A DNA stretch of 64,000 nucleotides from Diplosphaera chodatii (taxonomy: Eukaryota; Chlorophyta; Trebouxiophyceae; Prasiolales; Stichococcaceae). Below are positions 10,494-22,029 of this stretch, in pieces. The notes under the pieces are model-generated. The model ran no database searches and was not told the origin of the DNA. It saw only the letters and a list, made by a program, of their open reading frames with translations. The first letter of the stretch is position 1. Every line of letters begins with the position of its first letter. Location: assembly GCA_032358165.1 (NCBI GenBank), contig JAALGY010000028.1, positions 1,178,001-1,242,000 on the forward strand, in the 5' to 3' direction. Both the position numbers and the translations under genes were made by a program.

Positions 10494-11060
10494 CTAGAGC
10501 AGCTCCTCAAATTCCATTTTGCGGCTGCACACTGGGCATGTCTGGCGGATGTTGAGCCACTCGAAGATGCAGCCCAGGTGGAAGTGGTGCCCGCACTTGC
10601 TCTCAATCCGCGGGTTCTCGTCTGTGTATGCCTCCAAACACGTTGGGCACACGTCCTCGTCGCTGTCACCCAGCTCAAGGCCCTCTTTGTACTTCAAGAT
10701 GCCTCTTTGCAAGCCCTGCATCTCCTGCCCAGGGTTGCTTGCAGGTCCAGTGGAGCTGCTGGTGCCCTTCAAGAGGGGCTGTCCCTCGGTCTGCTGGCCC
10801 CTGCGGGCGCTGCCCGCTTCTGTGTCTGACTGCCTGCCGGTGCTGCCGCTGCCATTGCTGGGGCTGGGCGCCGTGTACTCCTGGGTTTCTACCCCAGTAG
10901 ACCTGGTCCTGGCTGGGCGGGTACCGCTGCATAGCAGGTAACGAAGGAGCATCGTGCAGCAGGCAAACGCCTCCGCGATAGGGCTGCACGTAGACGCCTG
11001 ATCATCCGGCTGGCTGCCTTCGTCCACAAACGACCTAAACATCACGTTCTGCGATGGCAT
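10494..11060 (-). CDS. RING-H2 E3 ubiquitin ligase, single exon
   Basis: An uninterrupted 188-aa frame. The C-terminal RING-H2 domain (about 136-180) has all eight ligands in C3H2C3 order: CPTCLEAY, then IESKCGHHFHLGCIFEW, then CPVCSRKM. The N-terminal two thirds is Ser/Gly/Gln-rich and low-complexity, with a short hydrophobic Cys-rich patch around CCTMLLRYLLC. The layout (N-terminal disorder, DEDVCPTCL, terminal RING) matches a plant group of small RING-H2 ligases that recognise substrates for ubiquitination. No transmembrane segment is convincing. The absence of introns sets it apart from its neighbours. It is convergent with RFC5 and divergent from the carrier gene. Confidence 0.85.
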   Translation of the reverse strand: MPSQNVMFRSFVDEGSQPDDQASTCSPIAEAFACCTMLLRYLLCSGTRPARTRSTGVETQEYTAPSPSNGSGSTGRQSDTEAGSARRGQQTEGQPLLKGTSSSTGPASNPGQEMQGLQRGILKYKEGLELGDSDEDVCPTCLEAYTDENPRIESKCGHHFHLGCIFEWLNIRQTCPVCSRKMEFEELL

Positions 11061-11640
11061 GGTTGTCCCAACAGACCTTCAGACCCTGCTCAGGACGCCC
11101 ACGAAGACGTCCTTCAGCTTCAGCATTTGCCTTCACACCGCAGGCCAAACTCTGCAATTTACTCAGGTTACTGTCAAAAGCTGCTTAAAGAATCCTCAGC
11201 ACTCAGAAGTGTGATCTGCGCTCGTGCGTTTGCATCATGCGATGATGCAAAGGTTTTGTGGAGGCAGCAGGAAGCACTCTTGCCAGCTCAGATCTCCGTG
11301 CTGACGCAGCCCTCGTCAAATTGATCAGGTGCAGCCCTGCTTCGCACTATAAGAATAGCCGAATGGGGTTGCTCTGAGCTGCAAAATTGCATGCGAACCC
11401 GCTCACATGTCGTGGGTGAAGGCAGCGTGGCACCACTGAAATTTGGTGCTTGACTCGTCAAACTGTTAATAGCTTTACAAAACCCAGCGGTGGGGCATGG
11501 CGGACCTGTAAAGTCTTGCATACAGTGTAGCTAGCTGCATCAGCCTTTGTGACTTTGTATAGTGCAGCATCATTGGCTGTACCATGTGCTGGTGAAAGCA
11601 TGTGAAGGGCCTGCACTCACCAGCACACCCACATGCAGAC
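11061..11640. other. Divergent intergenic region (RING ligase / mitochondrial carrier)
   Basis: About 580 bp between two divergent start codons. It is more AT-rich than the genes. A TATAAGAA word at about 11349 is a weak core-promoter candidate for the rightward gene. I see no coding sequence or repeat in it. Confidence 0.4.
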
Positions 11641-13525
11641 ATGCCCGATGCCAGCCAGCTGTCGAAATTTCTGCGTGAGTACTGCGTCTCTGGGATCAGC
11701 GTGGGAGTGGCTACCGTGTGCACCAACCCGATCGGTTCGTGTTCCCATACTCTGCCGGTGGTCACACTGTCAGCTTGCATACCTGCTTGTATGATTGGTA
11801 TGAACGCAACACCCTGCCGCAGCAGAGGGTTCACAAGGCGAAACGGTGAGACTGATATGTTGCCGCCCTGCAGATGTGGTCAAGGTCCGGCTGCAGCTGC
11901 AGGAGCTGCAGGCCGGCCGCCGGCTCCCTGGGGGCGTGCCGCCCGATGGCATGGTGACCTGCCACGTGCACTGCTGGATCAGCAGGCCCTGCTATGCTGC
12001 AGGGACAGCCCAGCGGTACGATCGGAGTCAGCCTTCGTCGTGTGCTGGCTGCAGTGGAGGACAGGCGTCAACATTGTGAGGCAGGAGGGGGCGCACGTGC
12101 TGTGGAGCGGCTGGCAGGCCTCCCTCGCCCGCAGCTTCTTCTACGGTGGTGTGTGGACCGCGACATAACTTTCAAGTAGCACAAGAAGGAGATGGCAGCA
12201 TCAAACCCTCTGGATGCAGGAAGAGCACACACTGCTGTGCCTGCCGCAGGTGCACGGCTGGGGTTGTATGACCCCATCAAGCGGCTCATCGGTGCAGACA
12301 CGCAGCCGAGCTTGGTAAAGAACGTCGTGGCAGGCAGCGCCAGCGGCGGGCTGGCTGCAGTCATCTGCAACCCCACAGAGCTTGTGAAGGTCAGCCATGA
12401 CTCTGCTTGAATCCGTCCAGTTCAGATAGACTGGATGGCAAAATGCGATGCATTAATTAGCCTGAGACAGGCCGCGGCAGGATGTTGGTGCAGACCAGGG
12501 CCTTCAGCCAGTTCCTCTGGCACTCCAGGTGCGGTTACAGTCAAAGGAGAACAGGCAGCGAGGACCAGTGGTGATCATTCGGGAGGTCGTGAGGGACCAC
12601 GGCATTCGTGGGCTCTGGCGGGGCACCACGCCAGCAGCGGTGGGTTGCCGAGCATCTCCTCCGTGCTCCTCGACCATGGCATGCCCAGAATGTTGCAATA
12701 CATTTCTGTGCTAACTCATCGAAGCTAAAATGACAAGTTCTGAGAGTGTTTGTTTGCTGCTAGTGCCGCTAGACACGGGCCGGGATTTTGACAGCGAGCC
12801 AGCTGGCCAGCTACAGCGAGGTGAAGGCCGCGACGAAGCGGCTGACAGGCTGGGACGATGGCCTGCCGCTGCACATCAGCTGCAGCATGGTGGCAGGGCT
12901 GGTGTCCACCACAGCCACCTCGCCAGGTGCTTATCCAGAAGCTTGGGCACCCAAAACCCCTGCAGATCATGGGACGTGCACACCCTCAAAACCTGCTGTT
13001 CTTCGCCGGCTGTTCTTCACCGGCATCTTGCAGTGGCAACACATGAAAGCAAAGAGCAACGATTATGAGCTGCGTTTTGCTGCTTCGCAGTGGACGTGGT
13101 GAAGTCCATCATGTTCACCAGTGAGTAGACTTCACTGTAGACGCTCCAACTGACAACTTGCCGCCAACTGCAAGCTTGTTTGCAGATTGGGACTTTGAGG
13201 TGACAGCTCTGCCTCTGAAGTGCGCGCAGGCGGCAACAGGTTCACAGGGCCGATACACTGCTTCACGGACTTGGTGCAGCGGGAGGGGGTGCGAGGCCTG
13301 TTTAAGGGGTGGCTGCCAAATTGGTGCCGTCTTGGGCCGCAGACCTCCATCACGATCGTCGTGGTGAGTACAACTCGCTACATTGTCATGGCAGATGCAT
13401 GATAGCGGTGAGTGAAGGCGGCTTGAACGTGAATGTGCAGACCCTCAGGCCCTCATGGATGCAGTGGTGATGTTATGCAGGTGGAACAACTGCGCAAGCT
13501 TACACACCTTGACGCCCTGGACTGA
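11641..13525 (+). CDS. Mitochondrial carrier (SLC25 family, UCP/dicarboxylate-like)
   Basis: Nine exons: 11641-11734, 11874-11953, 12055-12148, 12250-12389, 12529-12639, 12773-12926, 13091-13120, 13230-13363 and 13481-13525; 293 aa, a normal carrier size. The three tandem repeats each carry the carrier signature: TNPIDVVKVRLQLQ (repeat 1), CNPTELVKVRLQ (repeat 2) and SPVDVVKSIMF (repeat 3). Matrix-side motifs are also present: RQEGAHVLWSGW, VRDHGIRGLWRGTTPAA and REGVRGLFKGWLPNW. ARLGLYDP and RAGILTASQLASYSEVK follow the UCP/DIC/oxoglutarate branch pattern. Carriers of this branch exchange small anions such as dicarboxylates, or conduct protons, across the inner mitochondrial membrane; the substrate cannot be fixed from sequence alone. 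There is no cleavable presequence, as is usual. Exon 7 is only 30 nt. It ends convergent with the F-box/LRR gene. Confidence 0.93.
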
Positions 13526-13769
13526 TGACAGCATTTGTGTATTGCAATCACAGTAACTATGACGGCATCAATCAGGCCTGACCTAAGAGACAGCTGTCCA
13601 GCGTCCATTGTCGTGCTGTGCCGGCACACATCACGCTACTTTATTTCTGTAGGCGAATGTTTGGCCGTTTGTTGCCTCAGTACGAAACCGAATCTCAGAT
13701 GAACGATGGTGAATGCACCCAACAGGTGGACCATGCATACCAATAACCCACAATATACATACCGCTCTC

Positions 13770-16700
13770 TCAAGAGTTGATCAGCTCCTCTGACTCCCCG
13801 AAGCAGACCAAGGCTGCGTCCGTCAACTGCTGCACGGTTTTGCCCGGCAGCTTGTCGCATTCCTGCAATGATAGCTGTCCGATGCATGGCAGAACCTGCA
13901 GAGGACCGCGAAGCGACACTGACATCGACAACACCTTGTCGCACAGGACAGTGGGAAACGTTGTCGCTGTGAGCTCTGCAGGTGCACGACAGTGTAAGCC
14001 ACCTGAGGGACACTGCCAGGTTGCAGCAGCGCCGGCCACGTGAATCTGCTGAGTGCCAAACAGCCGTCAAGCTCCAGCTGGTGCACCTTTTCAGCGTTCA
14101 AGTGCAGGTCCTGCAAAGTGCCATCCATGTAACATCACGCATTTCAGTCAGCGCACGATACGACGTTCCAGTTGCTAAGCAGCATCCTACGACATGCAAG
14201 CATCATGGCACACATTTGCACATAAGATCAGGAGAATGGCGTGTTGGCATGCCTGCAGCCGATAGCAATTGCGGGCAAACAGGGCTTGCAACGCCGGGCT
14301 GAGCAGACGTAGAGACGTCAGCATCTTGCATCCACTGACCCCCAGCAGCTCCAGCCGCTGCTCGGGGCTGCCAAGTACCAGCTGCTTCAAACTCATCAAG
14401 TTGCACAGCTCAGCACGCTTCAGCGCCGGCGATGCGAGCAGCGCACTGATGGCTGCACAGGCAATGACTACCGTAACGATGTGCTTGGCATACCTCACCT
14501 TGGAATCAGTAGTACCTGCCAAACGCTCATGGTGCATGTCCTTCTCGCACAGCGTGTGGAGCACCTTTGTGCACAGGTGGCCAGTGCATTGCTATTCAGC
14601 AACGCACCCGTGGCCGGCAGGTTGTGGCATGAGGTCAGGGCCAAGTCCTCCAGGCGTGAGCAGCCTGCTGAGGAGGTCTGCACAACACGCAGCTTCTGGC
14701 ACAGCGACAGCTGCAGCGACCTGCAGGAGCCGAAACAAGTTCGTGTCAGCCCTGACTCCTGTCTGGGTATGACAGACTGCTGCTGGGGACTGCTGCACAC
14801 AGCGTATGCGACGAGCCTCCGCATGCCGGTCGTCTGTGCACCTGAGGTGAGCGCAGCTCAGGTGCAGCTCCATGAGAGACGAACACTGCTGCAGGTTGAG
14901 GGACTGCAGGCCGTCGGCTGAGATGGTCGCCTTCGACAGCTGGGTGCACAGGCTCAGGTTGACGTTGCGCAGTGGCGAGCCAGCCGGCAGCTGGATGGTC
15001 ACACTGCAGATCGTGTCGCAGCCCATCGCCTGCAGCCGCTGCAGAGCGCCCTGCGCACATGCGGGGACACCCACATGCCTCCTCGCATCACGACACACTG
15101 GCATGCACTGCCGCACAGCAGACGACCGCAAACGCACACATTGCCATGACAGTGCTATCACCCTAGGGTTCAATCCGATGCCGATGCCTCTGATACGGGA
15201 GTGATTGATTTCCAACAGGCTGCGGCTGGAGACGGGTCCGTGCAGCAGGTGCTGGATGCCGGCGCGCCCGACGCTCTCGCAGTCCGCCACGCTGACGACC
15301 TGCAGCACCTCCGACTGGTCAGCGTCACGGGACGCGCGTTCGCTTTGGACAGCAGCAGCAACGAAAATGGCAGGCCTGGGACTCGAAACAATAGTCAAAA
15401 CGGCTGGATGGCTGACCTCGAGCCCAGGTGCTATTCGCTCGGGCAGGCCGCCATCTGGAGGCGCAGTATCGCCTTCAGTGTCGCTGCAGGCAGCGTTGAG
15501 ATTGTCGCTGGCCATGTGTGCGCTGCCATCAGGCAGCATGCTACGGCTGTAGCCCGACAGCAGCTTTAGTGACGCACTCGTCAGACTGGCGCAGCGGTCC
15601 AGCCTGATTGCTCTGCATGAGAAGAGACCTGCTCAGGAAGCACATGACGTCTGATGTGCTACTGTTAGGGACAGCAGCAACATCATGACGACTGCGCCAC
15701 TTCAACCGCATGCACACAACCACCCGCACCTCAGGCTGTGAAAGGAGCGGCAGATCTGGTGCACATGCGAGTCTTCAAGCCACGTAATGCCATATATTTC
15801 CAGGGTGTGCACTGGACAACCGCTGCGGCGGTCGCCGCTGCCGGCTGCTACAGCTGCCAGAATGGCTGCAGGGTGCTCGTGGTATGTCATTTGCCTCAGC
15901 ACTGGGGGGGCTGCCGGGTTCTCTGGGCGATGTCCTTCTGGGTAGGAGGCCAAGCAGCGCGACAAGCGAACAGTGCCGGCATGAGCGAAGGCCTGAACCA
16001 TGCTGCGCGCAGTCTCAGGGAGGATGCCTGCAGACCAATGTCTACCCCTTGAGAAGCAACGTATGTTTGCACCACCTGGCAACACAGCAAAAGTTCCGAT
16101 GGTCCAACTTTTGACACATTACAACAATTTCAGGCATGTCCACATTTTTTGGAAACAGCTCCAACACAGCGAGCCCAGCGAGCGCACCCTTAGGCAGGTC
16201 GCAGACAATCACGCTGGCTCGCTGGGCGCGTGCATCCTCTGCAAACCCGCGGGAGACCCGCGCCGCGCGAGCCATAGCTCGTTGCGACAGGTGGCTGTAC
16301 ACCAGCGCCTTGCACTCGGGTGGGATCGCATCCCACAGGCTGCTGAACTGGTGCGCCTCGACAGCGTCCCCGGCCTGGAGCACGGCACCCCGCTCTGCAG
16401 CAGGGAGCACAACGTGTCCTGATCATTTCAGCTGTGTTTTTTTGTCGTCAACGGGTCTGGAAGTGTCAGGCGTCCACTGCTGGCACTGGGATGCCTGCAC
16501 ACCATTGATGCAGGACATGCGCACCCATGGCTGTAGTCAGCCCGCTCAGAGCTGCAGTGTTGATGCTGCGTCCTGAAGATGCCGCCAGCTGCTGCTGGGA
16601 GCCCTGTTGCTTCATGATCTGATGCGCTGCAGGGCCAGCATCCTTTCGGTTGGTAGGCCCGCCGCTGCTTGGCGCATGGGCCAGGCCCGTCGTGGGGCGT

Positions 16701-16840
16701 GCAATGAATGTGGTGGTCCTGCTCGAACCGCGACGGCCTCCCTTCTGCTTGCTCTTGACTTGCATGAACCCGTCTGCGTCTTCAGAACCCATGTCTTCGT
16801 CCAGAGCAGCCTGCCGGCGCCGCTCAGCTTTGCGCGACAT
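13770..16840 (-). CDS. F-box / leucine-rich-repeat protein
   Basis: The minus-strand start ATG at 16840 opens MSRKAERRRQAALDED, followed by a basic segment with DGFMQVKSKQKGGRR. Exon 1 (16525-16840) joins in phase to an exon starting at 16394, encoding FSSLWDAIPPECKALVYSHL and RAARVSRGFAEDA, a good F-box. Later segments carry leucine-rich repeats of the Cys-containing type: TLEIYGITWLED, LRNVNLSLCTQLS, LQSLNLQQCSSLMELHLSC, SRLEDLALTSCHNLPA, LELLGVSGCKMLTSLRLLS and IGQLSLQECDKLPG. The terminal exon ends with GESEELINS before the stop at 13770. F-box/LRR proteins are the substrate-recognition subunits of SCF ubiquitin ligases; the substrate here is unknown. I could not fix every junction between 16200 and 14600, so middle exons are approximate. 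The exon 1 link rests on phase and a G|GTGCGC donor, not on homology. Confidence 0.72.
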
Positions 16841-17282
16841 GCTGATGTGGCAACAGACCCTTAGCAAACTCACGAGGGCGGCCGCACACGACCACACGTG
16901 CGTTTGATGTTCTGCCGTCCTGCACTGCAAAACTGCGATGACAGGGCACGCGGCAGGAGCCAGCGAACTGATGCTGATGCTCGTCTGTGCTACAGGGGCT
17001 GTCTTGCTGTGATCGGGTGCGTCATAAGGATGCAGTGCGTTGCAGGTTCGTTACCAAGCGCATCTGACGCTTGCAAACGGTGGCAAGCGGCAATTTTGGC
17101 GTCGGAGGGAGCGCTCAGCGCTCACTGAACGGACAGAAAGTGACATGCCGAACCACACAGGCAGTGACAAACCCTCAACACCCAACAAGGTCACGGTTGC
17201 TGACAGTCCAAGCGAAAACACAATCGCCAGCAAAACAGGCAGTGGCGTGTAGCCAATATACAGCATCCTGCGGCCGCGCTGA
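16841..17282. other. Intergenic region between two minus-strand genes
   Basis: This separates the coiled-coil gene's stop (17283) from the F-box gene's start. It holds a 71-codon hydrophobic frame on the minus strand (17051-17266) and a 70-codon frame on the plus strand (17040-17252). Neither has a recognisable domain or supporting splice structure. Confidence 0.4.
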
Positions 17283-20200
17283 TCACCGCGCCAGGGTCTT
17301 GAGCTTCGGCACCGTCACACCGCCAAACAGCATGTGATCTGGTGGGGCGCCGGCAATGGCGCCTCCAGCAGGCGGCAGCAGCTTCCTCTTGCCTGGGGCG
17401 GCTGCTCCACCCCTGCCAGATGTTAGACACCACTGCCTCAGATCGGAGAGGCCTGTGAGAACGACAATGATCTGCGGACGCAGTGCTGTGATCGGCCTCG
17501 ACTGCTCCTGGTGCACAGGCTCCTCACCTCACAGACGCCTTGGCCCACGAGCGCTGGTAGAGAGCAGCAGGGTTGGCGGCAGCGCGCTGTTGGGCAGCCG
17601 CATGCACTCTGCAAACAAACGCAAGCTATCAGCAGGCAGATGATGCGCAACAGATTCGTAGGCGGAAGCACACGAGCGGAATTGTCCAGGCGAGCTGTCT
17701 GGGAGAACGGCTACATCTGCAGACAGTGGCGCACTTGGGGTTGAGGGCTGCCAACGGGTTGTCGCGCACGTCCACGACAGCATCAGGCTGTGCATTTTCC
17801 TTATCCGCCCCTGCGAGGATTTGATCAGGTGTTCAACACTTCGGTCACCAAATGAGCTGCCCATCTATATAATGGCTGTGAGCATGAGGAGCCGATCGCC
17901 CCTGCAGCGCAGAGGCTGCACCTGTTGCTGCTCCCTTGTCACGAGGACTGCGCCGTGTTGCGCCCCACACAAGGTTGAGGTCGATCTTAGCCACGCCCTG
18001 CAGCGGCACAGATCCCAGATGAAACACATACCTGCACGATGCCTGTCGACCACGGGTGCTCAGGTAGCCAGCTGCACACTTCGATTTGAGTGGCTCTGAC
18101 CTGTGGCCGGCCTTGCCGAGGGGCCTGGAACGGTTTCGCTACTGCAGGGGCAGCGCCAGCTGGAAGTGCGGTGGCTGGCTGGGCCTTTGAGGGCGGCCCG
18201 CCACCAGCTGCCTCACCGGTGGCGACACCCTGCAGCAATGCACGGTCGATATCTTGGCATGCTCTTCCAGTCCAACTGTCAGGCTTGCACCTAGGCAGTA
18301 TAGTTAGGTGCTCACATCGTCAGGCATTACCTGTGGTTGCGCCGTTGGTCCAGCTGCCGCACTGTTAACTGCCGCTGGCTGCCGCACAGCTGTGGGCAGG
18401 TCTGTGGCCCGTGCGGTGGGGTGCTCCTCAGTATCTGCTGGCCCAGCAGCCACCTCCATCCTGTCAGCCTCGGAGGCCTCTGCAGGCTGCGGCTTGGGGG
18501 CTGTCGACTTCCGGCGACTCCGCTTGTTGGCATTGTCGAGTGGCTGCACCAGACCCGGGCTGGCATGTGCCGCTGGAGCGTCGCTGTCTTTGCCGCCGTC
18601 GGCCGCAGGCAACGCTTGCTCGCTTGCTGCGTTTTCGTCGCTGGGTTCTCCCTCCTCAGCCACTGCGGATGCGCCCATCCAGTATGGCTTCGACTGCCTC
18701 CGCTCGCGCCTGGCGCGGCCTGCACGACCACACAGACATCTTGCTACTGAGAACATGCTAACACTTGGCCAGTGTGATCTTCTGCAAGACCATCTTCGAA
18801 TAGCATGCATGCTGCCATGCCTGCTGCTCAATAATCGGGTGAGGATTATCACCTGCCGCTGCTTGCCCATCGCCCGACCCAGCAGCAGGCGCAGCCCCAT
18901 GTTCCGAGTCGCTCTTGCGGCTTCGGTTCACTGGCGCCTGCTTTGCCCGCTGCAGAGCTGCGTCGGACTCCTCTGCTGCAGCCTGAGTGGCGTCCCGCTC
19001 CACCACCGCCTGGACTGTCGACTTGCGGCTGCGCTTTGCTGGCCGCGCCGCTGTCGACGCTCCTGGCGGGCTGCTCTCAGCTACAGCAAGCTGCGCTTCA
19101 GCCGTCGCAGCCTCTGCAGGCCGCTTCTGAGCCAAGCGTCGGCCTGGCCTGGCGCTGCTCTTGCGGCGTGCTGCTGCCTGTGAGTCGGCAGCGGCTGCAT
19201 GTCCTGGGCGCAGCTCAGCTACAGCATCGCCAGTGGCAGCATCCACTGCTGCTGCGGCTGTGCTGGAATGGTGCTGCTGGCGCCGCTGCTGCGGCCTGGT
19301 CGCTGCTGCAGGTGCCTGCTCGTCCTCTGCGATGGCTGCCAGCGGCGGGTCTGACTCGACACCCTCAACACCCGCCTTTCGAGAGCGCTGGGGCAGCTTC
19401 GTGCTGGATGGCGGCAGGGCGTCCACAATGGCGCTGATGGCACCCACAGCATGCTGCACCTGCTTGGGGCGTGCAAGGCAGTCTCAGATTGGACGCCTGT
19501 TGCGCAGTTTCATCATGTATATATGCAGACAGCTCGGGAACTGCATCACCCTGGTCAGTAGGCATCTGAGGGAGAGCAAGATTGCATCAGCAGGTGCAAT
19601 GCAGCACGCACCGAGCGGCGGGGTGTGCCCTGCACCTCCTGCGCCGTCTGAGCCTCCTGCTCCAGGGCAGTGATGCGCCGGTCTCGGGCCGCAAGCTGCA
19701 CACAACGATCCAATATGAGGGCATCACCATGGGCCTGTAGCCAGTGCTGGTCGCAGAGTGGCGGCACATCATCAGGCGCTGCAGGCGTCAGCAGGCACCT
19801 GGCGCTGTGCGAGGCGGGCCTCGGCGGCGGCAGACTCCAGCGCAGCCGCCAGCTCTGTCTCCAGGCGCGAGGCGCGCTGCTCGGCTGCCGTGTGGCGGCC
19901 GGCGGCCCGCGCTGCCGCTGCCTCTGCCGCCTGCACCTTGTCCTTCATGGCTGCTTCCGTGAGCTGTGCCTTCTCCTCTGCCGCGTGCATGCGGTCCTGC
20001 AGCGGGGCACGGCAATACAGTTTCAAGCGTGCTCCATGCAGCAGTGCACTATTGCTGAGAACCAGCCCTGGACATTGTGACACATGAGGACATACTGAGG
20101 ACACACTGACTGACGAGGCTGCTTGCTGTACATTTTTGCAGCCGAGTGCATTGGCCTGCGAGGGCTGCACCCACCTGCGACAGATTCTCGCACATGGTGG

Positions 20201-21966
20201 CACGCTCCCTGGCCAGCTTCTGGCGCTCCTCCTCCAGGCTGCCCCGCTCTTGCAGCCGCAGCTGCAGGACCAGCGGGTACGTGTCGCATGGCACGACAGC
20301 GGCAGCTTGCAGCGGCTCAGCAGCGGGGCAGTGTTGCCGTGACTCTGACACCCAAGCACAAGCAGAATGTCCTGGAAGGCCACAGCCGGGCGGTGCCGCC
20401 CCACCTCGGCCAGCTGGGCCCGCTCCTGCATGGCCGCCAGCCGCTCGTCGGCCAGCTTGGCGGCCTCGTCGGCAGCGGCCGCCCGCCGCTCGACCACCGC
20501 AGCCCGCTCTGCAGCCGCCGCCTTGACTGCCGCCAGCTTGTCCGCCATCTCGGCCTTTGCAGTCGCGAGCAGCTGCTGCGCAGCCTGCCTGTGGTCCTGC
20601 AGCTGCCGCGCCAGGTCCTCGGCCGTGCGCTTGGCAGCAGCATGCGCCGCTATGCTGCTCTCGAGCCGCGCTTCTGCTGCCGCACTCCGCTCCTGAAGAT
20701 CATTGCAGCAAGTCCAAGCTGGCCTTCAGAGCTGGGCGGTGAGCAAGCTCGTGCAGTCGTGCACTGCGCATAGCGGCAGGGTGCGCCGAACCCCCTTCCA
20801 GCTTCTCCTGGGGCTCACCTTCAGCTGGGCTTGTGCTGCACGCAGCTGGTCCACCAGCTGCGTCAGGCGTGCCGACTCAGCCGCCGTGGCGCCATGCGCT
20901 GCAAGTGCCTCCTGCAGCGCGGCGCATGTGTCGGCATGGGCCGCCACCTGGCGCTCGTACTCCACCCGCAATATTGCGCTGGACGACTGCGAATGCACCA
21001 CCAAAGGTCATGTACGCGCTGCACCGCAGTCTAGAAGCTGCGCACGCAGGCAGGGGCCCAACACCGTGCACATGTTGCAGAACCTTGCAGACCTGCAGGT
21101 CGTCCACGTCCTCCTGCGCGCTGGACAGCTGCAGACGCAGCAACGCAAGCGCGCGGTGGCACAGTTCCACCTCCAGCCGCGCCTCCCACAGCGGCAGGCC
21201 ATGTGGTGCACCGCCATTGATGACGGCGCTTGCCTGAGCGCAGCCAGCAAAGCAGGTGTCGACCAGCAACGATGGCGGTGGGCGCAAAACAAGCCAGCAT
21301 ACTGCGAGGACGTCAAGTGGGTGATGGGATGCGCTGCAGTTATGATGATTGGAACACAGACCTGTGCCTGGGCCTCGCGGCATGCAGCCTGCGCCACCTC
21401 CTCCATGAAGAAGGCCTTGGACTTCTGCAGCCGCACCAGCTTGCCGTCGGCGGCGCGCCTGTGCTGCAGGTGGCTGGCTTCCAAAGTTGCCCGCTCCAGC
21501 ATGGCCTGCAGGAGCGAGGTTGTCAGTACCTATTCAGACCACAATGCCCACCACAACTCCGAAGCAACGACGGTTGATGGCTCATGCAAGTGTCCTCTGC
21601 AGCGTGATGAAGCCTCCGTCGAGCAAGGACAACGTACAAGCATGTCAGCTCGCGCCAGGCCGTCCGACACCCTGTCCGTCAACAACGGCCTGCCCGGCCC
21701 CTCCGATACGCTCATGATCCGCCCAGCGCCAGGGTGGAGCTCTCTACACGCCCCTTCCTCGGTACAAGATGCGCTTCCAGGTGTGTGCGGGCGCTGCCGT
21801 CATCAAGTGGCGCCGCGAGGCCGTCACAGTACACATTTGTGTCACACTGGTAGCTGTCAGTGGACGTTTCGGACCCCCTGAGCTCAGGGTTTTGGGGCTC
21901 CTTGCTGATGTCAGCTTTTCCGCGCGCTGGCGGACTCGCTGAGGACTCGGAGCCACTCGCCAACAT
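17283..21966 (-). CDS. Unidentified long coiled-coil protein with basic Ser-rich tail
   Basis: A multi-exon minus-strand gene I do not recognise. The first exon probably starts at ATG 21966 (MLASGSESSASPPARGKADI). Following exons encode continuous alanine-rich coiled coil: LERATLEASHLQHRR and KAFFMEEVAQAACREAQAQ (21364-21505), YERQVAAHADTCAALQEALA (20817-20990), EARLESSIAAHAAAKRTAED to LADERLAAMQERAQLAE (20400-20697), EEERQKLARERATMCENL (about 20170-20280) and AEEKAQLTEAAMKDKVQAAE to LETELAAALE (19800-20000). The C-terminal third (18304-19460) is disordered and repeats short basic-serine boxes: QRSRKAG, KRSRKSTV, NRSRKSD and KRSRRKST. The last exon ends FGGVTVPKLKTLAR. Such a layout is common in spindle, centromere and nuclear-lamina-like proteins, but no domain assigns a function. 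Exon borders are approximate, and the region could hold two genes. Confidence 0.6.
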
Positions 21967-22029
21967 TCGCAGGTCGCGGTGGTGCTCAGTGGGTGATGAA
22001 TTTGAGAGCCCTGGTGTATAGCTGACGGC
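21967..22029. promoter_or_regulatory. Very short divergent intergenic region
   Basis: Only 63 bp separate the assigned start codons of the minus-strand coiled-coil gene and the plus-strand UbiA gene. If both starts are right, a compact bidirectional promoter, or promoters overlapping the opposite gene's 5' UTR or coding region, is required. No TATA-like word is visible. Confidence 0.35.

Noticed and set aside
16935..17006. Possible tiny tail-anchored peptide (MTGHAAGASELMLMLVCATG)
   Set aside because: Only 24 codons before a stop, with no matching family such as OST4; chance is the simpler explanation.
17040..17252. Plus-strand 70-codon frame containing MPNHTGSDKPSTPNK
   Set aside because: Low-complexity Ser/Thr/Lys content, no homology recalled, and any upstream splice would need an intron under 40 nt, shorter than any other in the window.
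17051..17266. Minus-strand 71-codon hydrophobic frame (MLYIGYTPLPVLLAIVF...)
   Set aside because: Could be a small membrane protein, but there is no supporting family, splice partner or conserved feature; it overlaps the plus-strand frame at the same place.
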